Position numbers and translations under genes: made by a program. The notes below the pieces were generated by a model. It was given only the letters and a program-made list of their open reading frames with translations. It ran no database searches and was not told the DNA's origin. Of a stretch of 64,000 bases of DNA, positions 7,364-17,518 are shown one piece after another (positions within the stretch are counted from its first letter, which is position 1; every line of letters begins with the position of its first letter). The DNA is from Pseudalkalibacillus salsuginis (GTDB lineage: Bacteria; Bacillota; Bacilli; Bacillales; Fictibacillaceae), in the NCBI RefSeq assembly GCF_021646685.1, contig NZ_JAKJHW010000002.1, forward strand, positions 558,001 through 622,000, in the 5' to 3' direction.

Positions 7364-10363
7364 CTAGTTTTGCAATTCATCAAAATTGAAGGAATCAATT
7401 GCAAAGCTTCCATGAAACACGAGATAGACATCGCTTTTACCAGATATTCTGGAAATTTCTTCATTAATCTTAGTCCATTCCTGCAGATCACCTGTTACTG
7501 GAACATCGACTTCTCCTACTATCTTTCCGGTTGGGCTAGAAGTTCTAATTTCAATGGTTCCACCTTCTTGTTCACTTGCGACACGGACAGTAAATGAACG
7601 CACTCCTTTATTAAATCTTACGTCTTTAAATGCAATCCAGCTACCAGTAGTAATTTCACCAACTGCATAGTCTGCATCCATTGCCTCTTCGACTATTTTC
7701 ACATTATGATAGTCATCGTAATTTTCCGCTTTTGTAACCTTTGTTAAATCTCTAAATGGTACTCTTTCACCATGGACGTGAACATTTTTCTTCAGTTGAA
7801 TATCGGATGAAGATCTACCAATCATAATCGAATAGTTGCCAGATTCAACGGTGTACTTTTCTCTTGTAACATCCCAAAATGCTAGATCACTAGCATCTAA
7901 TTCAAAGGATACTCGTTTCGTTTCCCCTGGTTCGATATAAACGCGGTCAAAGTTTTTTAATTCTTTAATTGGTCGCTTCACTCTAGATTTCTTGATACTG
8001 GTATACAACTGGACAACCTCATCAGAAGCGACATCTCCGGTATTGGTCACATCCACACTAACCTTAACCATTTCATCATCCTTAATAGAATGAGAGCTTA
8101 CTCGAAGATTGCTATACTCAAAGTCTGTGTAAGTTAATCCATGTCCAAAGGAATACAGTGGGTCTCCTTCAAAATATAGGTATGTTTTCTCATCCTTAAT
8201 AATATCGTACTCCATCATCTCACCTAATTGATCAACACTAGCATACCAAGTTTGATTTAATCTTCCGGCAGGTGCATAAGCACCAAATAACGCATCAGCA
8301 ATCGCATTTCCTTCCTCTTGGCCACCATGTGAGGAATATAGGATCGCTTTTACATTTGGATTATCTTGTATTTCTGGAATCGCCATTGGATTACCAGAAA
8401 CTAGAACAACAATCGTATTTTCATTTACGGATGCCACTTCTTCAATTAACTCTACTTGAGAAGGTGGTAAGGAAATGTCTTGGCGGTCGATTGTTTCTCT
8501 TGCATTGATTTGCGGTTGATCACCAACAACCACAATTGCCGCTTCAGAATTTTTCGCTGCTTCTTTTGCTTTTTCTACACCATCTGATACGATAACTTGC
8601 TCGAATTTTTCTGCTTCCCCGACTGTTCTTTCAGAAGCAATTAATTGTGCATCATCATTAACTGTGACATATTTTCCATTGTCTAAGGAAGTTCCCCAAT
8701 TATCGACTTGGTAATTATAAAGCGCATAGGTACCATCTTCTTGTGCTTCGTAATTATAGTTTTCATACGTAAACCAATCCTGTGTACCAGGTTCGTTCTC
8801 TTGTAGTCCAGGTGCTTTTCCATCATTAATTACTTCCTGGCGATACTTATTCGATAAGTATTTGTCATTTGCTTTTGCGCGAAGTAAAAATTGATCCCAG
8901 CCATAATCATACAGATAATAGGTTTCGTTTGTGCCTATTTCATCTGCATTAGCCTTTAATACCTCGTCCCCACTTGCTAAAGCGCTTACAAATTGGTTGT
9001 TTTTCACAGATTTTAGTGCGATTTCATCTAGACCTCTCGTAAAATTGATTTGGTCCTCTGAAATTTTATCTTTAATTCCATCTAACGTAGAAACAGAGTA
9101 AGGCAATGTACCACTATAAAAGTCTGTTAATACTTGGTCAGCTAACGGACCAATGACTGCAATATTCGCTTCATCATCTTTGTCTAATGGTAATGCATCT
9201 TCATTTTTCAATAACACTAATTGCTTGCGTGCAGCCTCTAGTGCTAGGTCTTGATGCTCCTCACTATTGATTACGGACTCATCAATATCAGCATATGGAT
9301 CCATACCTTCTGGATCAAATTCCCCTAATCGAAAACGAACACGAAGATTATTTTTAGTAGCCTTATCAATATCAGCTTCCGTTAATAACCCTTGGTCTAA
9401 AGCATCATGGATCCAACCTGTCACAATATCAGAGTTTGCATCTTGGTCGGTAATACTATCTACACCTGCTTTAATCGATAGTGCCACTGCTTCTGCCATT
9501 GTATCCACATATTTATGGGAGTTTACTAACCCAGAAACATCCCATGCATCACTTACAACGTGAAAATCTTCGGATGCCCATTCTCCCTTAACAAGCTCAT
9601 TAATTAAGGGACTTAGGTTCGCAGGTTTACCATTAATGGCATTATAAGCTGGCATCATTCCATAAGCTGCTTGTGATGAAATAGCTGGTTCAAATGATTT
9701 TAATTGATACTCATATAGATTTCTTGGGTCTAAACTAGATGAGCTTGCTCCTCTGTTTTCCTCATTATTGTAGCCAAGGAAGTGCTTTAGCGTCGGAATC
9801 GTTTTTAAATAATACCCATCATCACCATTTAAACCATCTGCATAAGCAGTAGATATTTCCCCAGCAAGTACTGGGTCTTCTCCATAGGATTCTTCATTTC
9901 TCCCATGTCTTGGATCCCTTTGTAAATCTACTACCGGTGCCCATACTGATAGTCCAACATCTTCTGGATATTTTTTATGAAATGCTCGAACTTCATCTCC
10001 TACAGCAGAACCTACATCTTCTATCAAACCTTTATCCCATGTGTTCGCTAAACCTGTAGCTTCCGGAAAAACAGTTGCTTCTCCCAACCAGGCAACACCG
10101 TGTAATCCTTCTGTCCCAGTGCGAAAAGAATCGATGCCTAATCTAGGAATAGCTGGTTGATACTGATGCAATAAAGATACTTTTTCATCTAGTGTTAAAC
10201 GAGATAGTAGATCATCCACTCTCTCATCTATCGAGAGGTTTGGATTTCGAAATGGATACTCGAATTCTTCTGCACTTGTTTCAGCTGGAAACATCATCCC
10301 TTGTCCGGAAAGCGTAAGTATCATCACTAAGATTACTGCCTTTTTAATGAATTTAGAAATCAT
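7364..10363 (-). CDS. Secreted GH3 beta-xylosidase/beta-glucosidase with C-terminal CBM6-like domain
   Basis: Glycoside hydrolase family 3 enzyme, probably removing xylosyl or glucosyl units from oligosaccharides outside the cell. Signal peptide about 1-31 (KKAVILVMILTLSGQG, then ETSAEE). GH3 N domain from about 45, with KHFLGYNN and nucleophile Asp in VVSDAWDVSG (near 275); C domain from about 390, with an insertion around 450-590; FnIII-like domain about 735-810 (SVDVTNTGDVASDEVVQLY); last 120 residues resemble CBM6 (VGEITTGSWIAFKDVRF). 999 residues. Ribosome site AAGGAGTG. Substrate is inferred from its place at the end of the xylose operon. Confidence 0.88.
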   Translation of the reverse strand: MISKFIKKAVILVMILTLSGQGMMFPAETSAEEFEYPFRNPNLSIDERVDDLLSRLTLDEKVSLLHQYQPAIPRLGIDSFRTGTEGLHGVAWLGEATVFPEATGLANTWDKGLIEDVGSAVGDEVRAFHKKYPEDVGLSVWAPVVDLQRDPRHGRNEESYGEDPVLAGEISTAYADGLNGDDGYYLKTIPTLKHFLGYNNEENRGASSSSLDPRNLYEYQLKSFEPAISSQAAYGMMPAYNAINGKPANLSPLINELVKGEWASEDFHVVSDAWDVSGLVNSHKYVDTMAEAVALSIKAGVDSITDQDANSDIVTGWIHDALDQGLLTEADIDKATKNNLRVRFRLGEFDPEGMDPYADIDESVINSEEHQDLALEAARKQLVLLKNEDALPLDKDDEANIAVIGPLADQVLTDFYSGTLPYSVSTLDGIKDKISEDQINFTRGLDEIALKSVKNNQFVSALASGDEVLKANADEIGTNETYYLYDYGWDQFLLRAKANDKYLSNKYRQEVINDGKAPGLQENEPGTQDWFTYENYNYEAQEDGTYALYNYQVDNWGTSLDNGKYVTVNDDAQLIASERTVGEAEKFEQVIVSDGVEKAKEAAKNSEAAIVVVGDQPQINARETIDRQDISLPPSQVELIEEVASVNENTIVVLVSGNPMAIPEIQDNPNVKAILYSSHGGQEEGNAIADALFGAYAPAGRLNQTWYASVDQLGEMMEYDIIKDEKTYLYFEGDPLYSFGHGLTYTDFEYSNLRVSSHSIKDDEMVKVSVDVTNTGDVASDEVVQLYTSIKKSRVKRPIKELKNFDRVYIEPGETKRVSFELDASDLAFWDVTREKYTVESGNYSIMIGRSSSDIQLKKNVHVHGERVPFRDLTKVTKAENYDDYHNVKIVEEAMDADYAVGEITTGSWIAFKDVRFNKGVRSFTVRVASEQEGGTIEIRTSSPTGKIVGEVDVPVTGDLQEWTKINEEISRISGKSDVYLVFHGSFAIDSFNFDELQN

Positions 10364-10509
10364 TTTCGTAATACACTCCTTATCCTTTGTAATGAGTAAT
10401 TCGAGAAAAATCTTCTAAAATCAATCGAAAAATATATATATAAAATCACCTCCTGCCATTCCTCTAAATAGCCTTCCTTTTACTTGAAAATGGGATTTCT
10501 CCTATGAAC

Positions 10510-12009
10510 CTATAATCGAAAATCTACTAATTTTTTATTTATATTTTTCGTTGCGATATATATATCCTGATAGATGGAGAATAGGGACTGGTATTTCTTC
10601 ACGTTCTCCGGAATAGGTGTAAAGACTTTTTTTACTTGCAGGAAATGGTCTGCACAATTCTTAAGTGATTCGAACCAACCACAGCCATACGCTGCAATCA
10701 TAGCAGCTCCCATTCCTGGTCCTTGTTCACTTGATAATTTGATCACCTCAGCATTGAATACTTCGGCTTGTATTTGCAGCCATACATCATCTTTCGCTCC
10801 TCCGCCGATGGAAACAATCGAATGAATTTCTCGCCCTTTTTGTCGGAAAATATGAACCGATTCGTTTAAGGAAAAAGTGATGCCCTCCATTACCGCACGT
10901 ACAAAGTGCTTACGCGTATGTGAGCTGTCAATTCCTATAAAGCTTGCACGAATCTCTGCATCTGCATATGGTGTCCTTTCTCCAGTGATAAACGGAGTAA
11001 ATAGTAGACCATTGGAGCCTATTGGTACAGAGCCCGCATCCTCCAACAAATCTTCAAATGTCACATCTTTGGCAAACGTATCCTTGAACCAGGACAAGCT
11101 ATGCCCCGCCGCAAGGGTAACTCCCATAGAATAATAGGAATTTGGCGCTCCGTGGTTAAAATAATGAACTTTGCCTTCGAAGTCTAAATCATCCCTTGAC
11201 TCATAGGATAAGATCACTCCGGAAGTCCCAATACTACACAGTGTTTTTCCTTCTTCTAATATGCCAGCGCCAATGGCACCACACGCATTATCCGCTCCAC
11301 CAGCAAATACTCTTGTTTTCGGAGATAAGCCAGTTATTTTTGCCATATCGGCAGAAATAACCCCAACCTCATTACAGGATTCTACTAATGGTGGACAAAT
11401 ATCTAATGGAATATCTAACTCCTTACAAATGTATGTACTCCAAGTTTTTTCGGAAACATGTAGTAATAAAGTTCCCGCTGCATCCGAATATTCCATTTGT
11501 AATTTCCCGGTTAATCGATACCGCACATAATCCTTTGGAAGTACAAATGTCGCTACCTGTTGAAAAATTTCTGGTTCATGTTTTTTGACCCATAGGATCT
11601 TTGGTAAAGTAAATCCTTCTAAGGCAGGATTTTTCGTAATTTCTAACAGCCTTTCTTTCCCTATCGTCTCTGTGATTTCTTGACATTCGGCTGTTGTTCT
11701 CGTGTCATTCCAAAGTATCGCGTTTCGTAATACATCATGATTTTTATCAAGTAAGACCAGACCATGCATTTGTCCAGAAAAACTTATCCCTTCGATATCC
11801 TCACGATTACCATCAAAATCCATTAGTAGTTCAGACAATCCAGCAACCGTTTGATCTAGCCAAGCCTGCGGGTTTTGTTCACTATATCCAGATTTCTCTT
11901 GGATTAATGGATAGTCTTTCGAAACCTGTTGCACAACAGCACCATGTTGATTCACAAGAATGATCTTGACAGCACTTGTGCCAAGATCTACCCCAATCAC
12001 ATATTTCAT
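10510..12009 (-). CDS. xylB: Xylulokinase
   Basis: FGGY-family kinase that phosphorylates D-xylulose to xylulose-5-phosphate. Visible: N-terminal phosphate loop GVDLGTSAVKIILVNQHG, SGQMHGLV substrate segment, AGGADNACGAIGAG, and C-terminal IGGGAKDDVWLQIQAEVF. 499 residues, normal. It follows xylA by 19 nt. The gap of about 150 nt to the downstream GH3 gene holds a perfect AGGAGGTGA ribosome site (near 10449) with no ATG after it. Confidence 0.95.
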   Translation of the reverse strand: MKYVIGVDLGTSAVKIILVNQHGAVVQQVSKDYPLIQEKSGYSEQNPQAWLDQTVAGLSELLMDFDGNREDIEGISFSGQMHGLVLLDKNHDVLRNAILWNDTRTTAECQEITETIGKERLLEITKNPALEGFTLPKILWVKKHEPEIFQQVATFVLPKDYVRYRLTGKLQMEYSDAAGTLLLHVSEKTWSTYICKELDIPLDICPPLVESCNEVGVISADMAKITGLSPKTRVFAGGADNACGAIGAGILEEGKTLCSIGTSGVILSYESRDDLDFEGKVHYFNHGAPNSYYSMGVTLAAGHSLSWFKDTFAKDVTFEDLLEDAGSVPIGSNGLLFTPFITGERTPYADAEIRASFIGIDSSHTRKHFVRAVMEGITFSLNESVHIFRQKGREIHSIVSIGGGAKDDVWLQIQAEVFNAEVIKLSSEQGPGMGAAMIAAYGCGWFESLKNCADHFLQVKKVFTPIPENVKKYQSLFSIYQDIYIATKNINKKLVDFRL

Positions 12010-12028
12010 TCGGCCCCTCCTCTATCAC

Positions 12029-13354
12029 TTACTTTCCTACAAACGTAGTTAGGAAATATTGATTAATCGTTGCTTTAATCTGCTCTAAACGGCCAGATTG
12101 ATGCGTAATCTCCGTTAATCCAAGTGCATATTCCTCGAGCTTATGGAAATCTGTTTTACCACTTACAATGTCCAATCCAATACCTGATTGATAGCTGTTA
12201 TACCGTTCTTCGACCACATTTTGTATAACACGATCTTCGATTAGGCGGTTGGCAACCTTCAGTCCAACTGCAAAACTATCCATTCCAACAATATGAGCAT
12301 GAAATAAATCCTCTGGTGTAAAGGAACCTCGACGTACCTTAGCATCAAAGTTTAAACCACCTTTACCTAAGCCACCATTTTGGATAATTTCAAACATAGC
12401 TAACGTAGTGCCATACAAGTCCGATGGAAATTCATCGGTATCCCATCCTAATAATGGGTGACCTTGGTTTGCATCAACAGAACCTAACATGCCAATCACA
12501 CGTGCATATCGTAGTTCATGTTCAAATGTATGACCAGCAAGGGTAGCATGGTTTGCTTCAATATTAAATTTGAAGTGATCCTGCAGATCGTAATGCTGTA
12601 AAAAGGCATAGCCACTTGCAACATCAAAGTCATATTGATGGGTAGTCGGTTCCTTTGGCTTCGGTTCAATTAAAAATTGCCCATCAAAGCCTATTTCCCT
12701 CGCATAATCGACTGCCATATGGAAAAATCGTCCTAAATTATCTAGCTCAAGCTTCATGTCGGTGTTCAGCAAGGTTTCATATCCCTCACGTCCACCCCAG
12801 AACACATAATTTTCCGCTCCTAGTTCTTTTCCGACTTCCAAGCCCTTCTTCACTTTCGCAGCAGCATAGGCAAACACATCTGCATTACTGGATGAGCCTG
12901 CACCGTGAACAAACCGAGGATGGGTAAAATTATTCACCGTGTTCCATAATAGCTTTGTTTTACTATCTTTCATATACTCTTTTATCATCGCAACGATTGT
13001 ATCCAAATTTTGATTGGATTCTCGTAAACTACTTCCTTCTGGGACAATGTCAACATCATGGAAACAGAAATAGGGAACCCCAAGCTTTTCAAAGAATATA
13101 AACGCCGCTTCCACTCGTGCTTTCGCTAAGTCCATTCCACTATATTGATCCCACGGGCGAATAGCCGTACCAACACCGAATGGATCTGATAAATCCTCTG
13201 TAAAGGTATGCCAATATGCTACTGCAAAACGCAAGTATTCCTTCATCGTTTTCCCGTTTATTACTTCCTCGGGATTGTAAAATTTAAATGCATATGGATT
13301 GGTCGATGTTGGACCTTCGTATTTAATTTGGTTTATGTTGTTAAATGCTGTCAT
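12029..13354 (-). CDS. xylA: Xylose isomerase
   Basis: Metal-dependent isomerase converting D-xylose to D-xylulose. Visible: [12 protein letters not shown] with the catalytic His, [34 protein letters not shown] with metal ligands, [17 protein letters not shown], and [10 protein letters not shown]. 441 residues, the long class II form of Firmicutes. AGGAGG precedes the ATG. It lies between the alpha-xylosidase and xylulokinase genes in the same operon. Confidence 0.96.
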   Translation of the reverse strand: MTAFNNINQIKYEGPTSTNPYAFKFYNPEEVINGKTMKEYLRFAVAYWHTFTEDLSDPFGVGTAIRPWDQYSGMDLAKARVEAAFIFFEKLGVPYFCFHDVDIVPEGSSLRESNQNLDTIVAMIKEYMKDSKTKLLWNTVNNFTHPRFVHGAGSSSNADVFAYAAAKVKKGLEVGKELGAENYVFWGGREGYETLLNTDMKLELDNLGRFFHMAVDYAREIGFDGQFLIEPKPKEPTTHQYDFDVASGYAFLQHYDLQDHFKFNIEANHATLAGHTFEHELRYARVIGMLGSVDANQGHPLLGWDTDEFPSDLYGTTLAMFEIIQNGGLGKGGLNFDAKVRRGSFTPEDLFHAHIVGMDSFAVGLKVANRLIEDRVIQNVVEERYNSYQSGIGLDIVSGKTDFHKLEEYALGLTEITHQSGRLEQIKATINQYFLTTFVGK

Positions 13355-13378
13355 GGTTCTTCCTCCTAATCTAACAAT

Positions 13379-15700
13379 TTAAAGGGTGATCGATAAATGA
13401 CCTTCCTTACCATCTTGTTCAATTCGCACACCATTTTCTTCCTTTTTCCAGCTTCCACTGGAAACGGAGGTGATCTGTTCAAAACCAACTAATAAAATCG
13501 AATACGGTTTTGACATATCGGTTTTGAAGTGAATCACATTACCGTCCTTCACTGCTTCAATGTTGGCGATTGTTTCACCATTAGTGTCTACTAATGTCGT
13601 ACTTGACGTTTTTCCTTCTTGCAATTGGTAGACCTGAAACGTAATATCCTCTTCATAATCATAGTCTGGTTTATCATGGGTTGATCCTATTGTTAGAATA
13701 GAGTTTTCTCTCACATAAAGAGGGAGACTCATATAGTCATAGGCTGCTTTTTTCCATAAACCCCCTTCGACTACCTCCCCAGTGAGTAGATGTGTCCATG
13801 TTCCTTTTGGCAAATAATACGATACTAGCCCATCTTCTCGAAAAACTGGGGCAACCATTATGGAATCTCCGAGCATATACTGTCGATCAAGTACATCACA
13901 AGTTGGGTCATCAGGAAATTCTAGTAGCATTGCTCGCATTACCGGAATTCCGGTTTGATGGTTTTCTACTGCTGTACTGTATAAATAAGGCATGAGTCGG
14001 TTTTTAAGCTTTGTAAAATGTCTCGTTACTTCTACAGCTTCTTCATCAAATAACCATGGTACTCGGTAGGAAGAGCTTCCATGAAGTCTACTATGACTTG
14101 TTAGAAGTCCAAATGCCGTCCATCGCTTAAATACATCTGGTGTAGCAGTATTTTCAAAACCACCAATATCATGACTCCAGTAACCAAAGCCAGACAATGT
14201 AAGTGATAAACCACCGCGTAAACTTTCAGCCATGGATTCATAGGTTGCATCACAATCTCCACCCCAGTGAACTGGAAACTTCTGTCCACCTGCGGCTGAA
14301 GATCTTGCAAAAACAACCGCTTCTTGCTCACCTTTTTCTCGTTTCAACAAATCAAATACAACCTGGTTATATTGATACGCATAGTAATTATGCATTCGTT
14401 GCGGGTCTGATCCATTATGGTATGTAACATTTGTCGGAATTCTTTCCCCAAAATCTGTTTTAAAGCAGTCCACACCCATATCAAGTAAATTCTTTAATTT
14501 TTGTTCATACCATTTACTCGCATCCGGATTGGTAAAATCAACGATCCCCATACCTGCTTGCCATAAATCCCATTGCCATAAATCTCCATTTTCCTTTTTC
14601 AATAAGTAGCCTTTCTGAGCCGCTTCATCAAACACTGGTGACTTCTGTGCAATATATGGATTGATCCAAAGGCATATTTTTAACCCTTTATCCTTCAGTC
14701 GTTTGATCATAGCTTCGGGTTCTGGAAATACATCGGTATCCCAAACAAAATTACACCATTCAAATTCCTTCATCCAAAAACAATCAAAATGAAACACTCG
14801 TAATGGTATATCACGTTCGGCCATACCATCAATAAAATGATTCACCGTTTCTTCTGTATAATCGGTTGTAAATGATGTCGTTAACCACAATCCAAACGAC
14901 CATGCAGGAGGCAATGCTGGCTTTCCAGTTAAATTGGTATAATGACGTAATACATCCTTTAGTGTTGGACCATTAATAATGTAATAATCTAGCATTTCGC
15001 CACGGACACTAAATTGCGTTTTGGAAACAGCCTCTGATCCGATTTCAAAATTGACTTCTTCTGGGTGATTAACAAAGACACCATACCCATGATTACTTAA
15101 GTAAAACGGAATATTTTTATAGGATTGCTCCGAGCTTGTTCCACCATCTTTATTCCACGTATCTACCACTTGACCATTTTTTACGAAAGGGGTAAAACGT
15201 TCTCCCAACCCATAAATATGTTCTCCAACACCTAAATTAAGCTGAGCTCGCATATACGATTCATTGTTCTTATCGGTTATCCAAGCAAACCCTTTTGGAT
15301 CAACATGTGTCAGCTTCCCTTCTTGATTAAAGAATTCTAAACCGAATCCTTCCTGTTGTATATTCACATGTAAATCCCCACTAGTAAGCTGGTATACCTG
15401 CTCATTTTTTTCAATTTTTAACGCTTCACCACTATGTAACACATCAAAATTCGGCTTTTTCGGAACGGTTCCTTTATGGTGATATGCTTGCACACGAATG
15501 ACATTTTCACTAGGTGCCGATAAATGAATGGTTAACTGAGGGATATTTAAGGTATCTTCTCTGTTTCGAACTGCTTTGCATGGTGCATATAGGGTTAACC
15601 CTTCATTTGTTTCCTGGATATCACGAATTTCGCGGGCAAAATTGATATCAAATCCTTCTTTCACAAGCCAAAATCCATCGGTAAATTTCACTCTGATCAC
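13379..15700 (-). CDS. yicI: GH31 alpha-xylosidase (YicI family)
   Basis: Cytoplasmic retaining alpha-xylosidase that releases xylose from isoprimeverose or xyloglucan-type oligosaccharides. Visible: N-terminal galactose-mutarotase-like domain to about 250, (beta/alpha)8 barrel with nucleophile Asp in FKTDFGERIPT (about 415), acid/base Asp in WGGDCDATYESMAESLRGG (about 480), and SHDIGGFE; then beta-sandwich domains. 773 residues, YicI length; no signal peptide. It follows the ABC permease genes in one operon, which matches intracellular use of imported oligosaccharides. Confidence 0.93.
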   Translation of the reverse strand: MIRVKFTDGFWLVKEGFDINFAREIRDIQETNEGLTLYAPCKAVRNREDTLNIPQLTIHLSAPSENVIRVQAYHHKGTVPKKPNFDVLHSGEALKIEKNEQVYQLTSGDLHVNIQQEGFGLEFFNQEGKLTHVDPKGFAWITDKNNESYMRAQLNLGVGEHIYGLGERFTPFVKNGQVVDTWNKDGGTSSEQSYKNIPFYLSNHGYGVFVNHPEEVNFEIGSEAVSKTQFSVRGEMLDYYIINGPTLKDVLRHYTNLTGKPALPPAWSFGLWLTTSFTTDYTEETVNHFIDGMAERDIPLRVFHFDCFWMKEFEWCNFVWDTDVFPEPEAMIKRLKDKGLKICLWINPYIAQKSPVFDEAAQKGYLLKKENGDLWQWDLWQAGMGIVDFTNPDASKWYEQKLKNLLDMGVDCFKTDFGERIPTNVTYHNGSDPQRMHNYYAYQYNQVVFDLLKREKGEQEAVVFARSSAAGGQKFPVHWGGDCDATYESMAESLRGGLSLTLSGFGYWSHDIGGFENTATPDVFKRWTAFGLLTSHSRLHGSSSYRVPWLFDEEAVEVTRHFTKLKNRLMPYLYSTAVENHQTGIPVMRAMLLEFPDDPTCDVLDRQYMLGDSIMVAPVFREDGLVSYYLPKGTWTHLLTGEVVEGGLWKKAAYDYMSLPLYVRENSILTIGSTHDKPDYDYEEDITFQVYQLQEGKTSSTTLVDTNGETIANIEAVKDGNVIHFKTDMSKPYSILLVGFEQITSVSSGSWKKEENGVRIEQDGKEGHLSITL

Positions 15701-15736
15701 ACCCTTTTCACATGATGAATGACGACCTCATCCTCA

Positions 15737-16555
15737 TTACTTAATCGAACCACTTACCAAACCTTTTACTAATTGCTTCTGTAGTAATACAAAAATGACA
15801 ATAACCGGTAAAATAGAAACCGTTGCAAATGCCATTAAATCATTCCACTCAATACCGTAACGTCCTACCGCATTATATATCCCTGCGGTCAGTGGCCATA
15901 GCTCTTGATTTCGGTTAAATGTGATGCTATATATTAAATCTCCCCACGAGAAGAAAAAGGAGATGGCTCCACAAACTATAATGCTAGGATACGAGATTGG
16001 TATAATAACGCGTATAAACGCTTCTAAACGACCACAGCCATCAATTCTTGCCGCCTCTTCCAGTTCCTTTGGAATTCCAATAAAGAACGTTCGAAGAATT
16101 AATACGGAAAATGGAACACCTAATGTGGCACAGGATAGCACAGGACCCCAATAACTATTCAACAAGGAAAAGTTATTAAACATAATAAATAACGGTGTTA
16201 AAATGACTGTTGCAGGTAGCATTTGCGTGACAAGGAATAGCAAAATCATCGAGCCTTTCCCTTTTATGTTGAATCTTGCTAGCCCGTAGGCAGAAGGCAC
16301 AGCTAGAAATAACACCAAGATGGTTGTTAATCCAGAGATAGTGATGCTATTTAAGAAGTATTGTCCGATACCATTTTGAAAGATTTCCACGAAGCTAGAC
16401 CATTGAAAATCCTGTGGCCAAAGTGTAGGAGGCGTTTGAAATATTTCCTTTTGACTCTTAAACGCTGTAATGATCATCCAAAACACAGGAAATATGAAAA
16501 TCAGGACAATGACGATTCCGATTACATTTAGTAATCTTTCTTTTCTCCTACTCAT
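15737..16555 (-). CDS. Carbohydrate ABC transporter permease (MalG type)
   Basis: Inner-membrane permease of a CUT1-type sugar importer. Six predicted helices; starts RKERLLNVIGIVIVLIF; EAA loop EELEEAARIDGCGRLEAF-type (KELEEAARIDGCGRLEAFIR), the contact to the ATPase. 272 residues. It abuts the other permease gene with 3 nt between. No ATPase gene lies in the operon, so a shared MsmX-like ATPase elsewhere must energise it (known for Bacilli). Confidence 0.9.
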   Translation of the reverse strand: MSRRKERLLNVIGIVIVLIFIFPVFWMIITAFKSQKEIFQTPPTLWPQDFQWSSFVEIFQNGIGQYFLNSITISGLTTILVLFLAVPSAYGLARFNIKGKGSMILLFLVTQMLPATVILTPLFIMFNNFSLLNSYWGPVLSCATLGVPFSVLILRTFFIGIPKELEEAARIDGCGRLEAFIRVIIPISYPSIIVCGAISFFFSWGDLIYSITFNRNQELWPLTAGIYNAVGRYGIEWNDLMAFATVSILPVIVIFVLLQKQLVKGLVSGSIK

Positions 16556-16558
16556 TTA

Positions 16559-17446
16559 TTAGGCCTCCTCATCTTTTCGTATGATAAATAAGTAGATTAA
16601 ACTAACAACGAATAATATTAAGAATAGAACGTTAGCAGCAGCCGCACCTAAGCTAAATTCAAACTCATTAAAGGAGAAACGGTATGCAAGGGTCGATAGT
16701 ACTTCCGTAGAATTAATTGGTCCTCCACCTGTCATTACAAAAACTAGGTCGAATACTTTAAATGTATAAATGAACCCAAGCATCATCACGACCAAGATTA
16801 CCGGACGCAATAAAGGTAATGTAATGTAAATAAGCTTTTGAAACCAATTTGCTCCATCTAAGCTAGCACTCTCATAGACATCCTCCGGCAAACTGCTTAA
16901 GCCAGTTGATAATAATAGCATGTTAAAGGGGATTCCTACCCATATGTTCGCAATGATAATACCCCATAAAGCTATCTTTGGATCTGACAGCCAGGGAATT
17001 GGATCATCAATGAACCCAATCGACAGTAACATCTGATTGAAGATACCTACACCAGAGCTCATCATGAATTTAAAAAGTAACGCTGTGATGGTTAACGGAA
17101 TTAACCAGCTGATCATAATAAATCCTCTCAAAAAGTCAGCCAACCGAAATTTCATGCTAAAGAACAGTGCCAGTATAAATCCAATAACGATTTGAAAAAC
17201 AACACTACCAACGGTGTAAATTATCGTATTCTTAACAGATATTCCGAACGCCTCTTCATTCGCCAGTTCTTTATAGTTTTCAAATCCAACAAATTGATTT
17301 GAATCGTTTGCTAGATTACTAAGATTAACATCCTGGAAGCTAAGCACAATATTATAGATAAGCGGATAACCGATTAACAGCAGCATAAAAAGAATCGCTG
17401 GTATGACGAAGAGGTAGCCTTCCCATTTACTGGTGAGCTTTTTCAT
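16559..17446 (-). CDS. Carbohydrate ABC transporter permease (MalF type)
   Basis: Partner permease of the sugar importer. Six helices; EAA loop visible as LPEDVYESASLDGANWFQKL. 295 residues, starts MKKLTSKWEGYLFVIPAILF. Second gene of the operon, preceded by a stem-loop that separates it from the binding-protein gene. Substrate (xylo- or xyloglucan oligosaccharide) is inferred from the enzymes encoded downstream. Confidence 0.9.
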   Translation of the reverse strand: MKKLTSKWEGYLFVIPAILFMLLLIGYPLIYNIVLSFQDVNLSNLANDSNQFVGFENYKELANEEAFGISVKNTIIYTVGSVVFQIVIGFILALFFSMKFRLADFLRGFIMISWLIPLTITALLFKFMMSSGVGIFNQMLLSIGFIDDPIPWLSDPKIALWGIIIANIWVGIPFNMLLLSTGLSSLPEDVYESASLDGANWFQKLIYITLPLLRPVILVVMMLGFIYTFKVFDLVFVMTGGGPINSTEVLSTLAYRFSFNEFEFSLGAAAANVLFLILFVVSLIYLFIIRKDEEA

Positions 17447-17475
17447 ATTTCTAATTCTCCTTGTCCGTACAATGA

Positions 17476-17512
17476 TAGTTTAATGGTAAAGCCCCTTCGA
17501 AAAGGGGCTTTA
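17476..17512 (-). promoter_or_regulatory. Intercistronic stem-loop plus XylR-box-like half site
   Basis: A perfect 11-bp stem TAAAGCCCCTT/AAGGGGCTTTA with CGAA loop (17487-17512) lies between the binding-protein and permease genes, with no U-run after it. Such hairpins usually protect the upstream message and lower downstream expression. The adjoining TAGTTTAATGGTAAA (17476-17490) matches the XylR operator core at 12 of 15 positions. Confidence 0.6.
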
Positions 17513-17518
17513 CACAGA

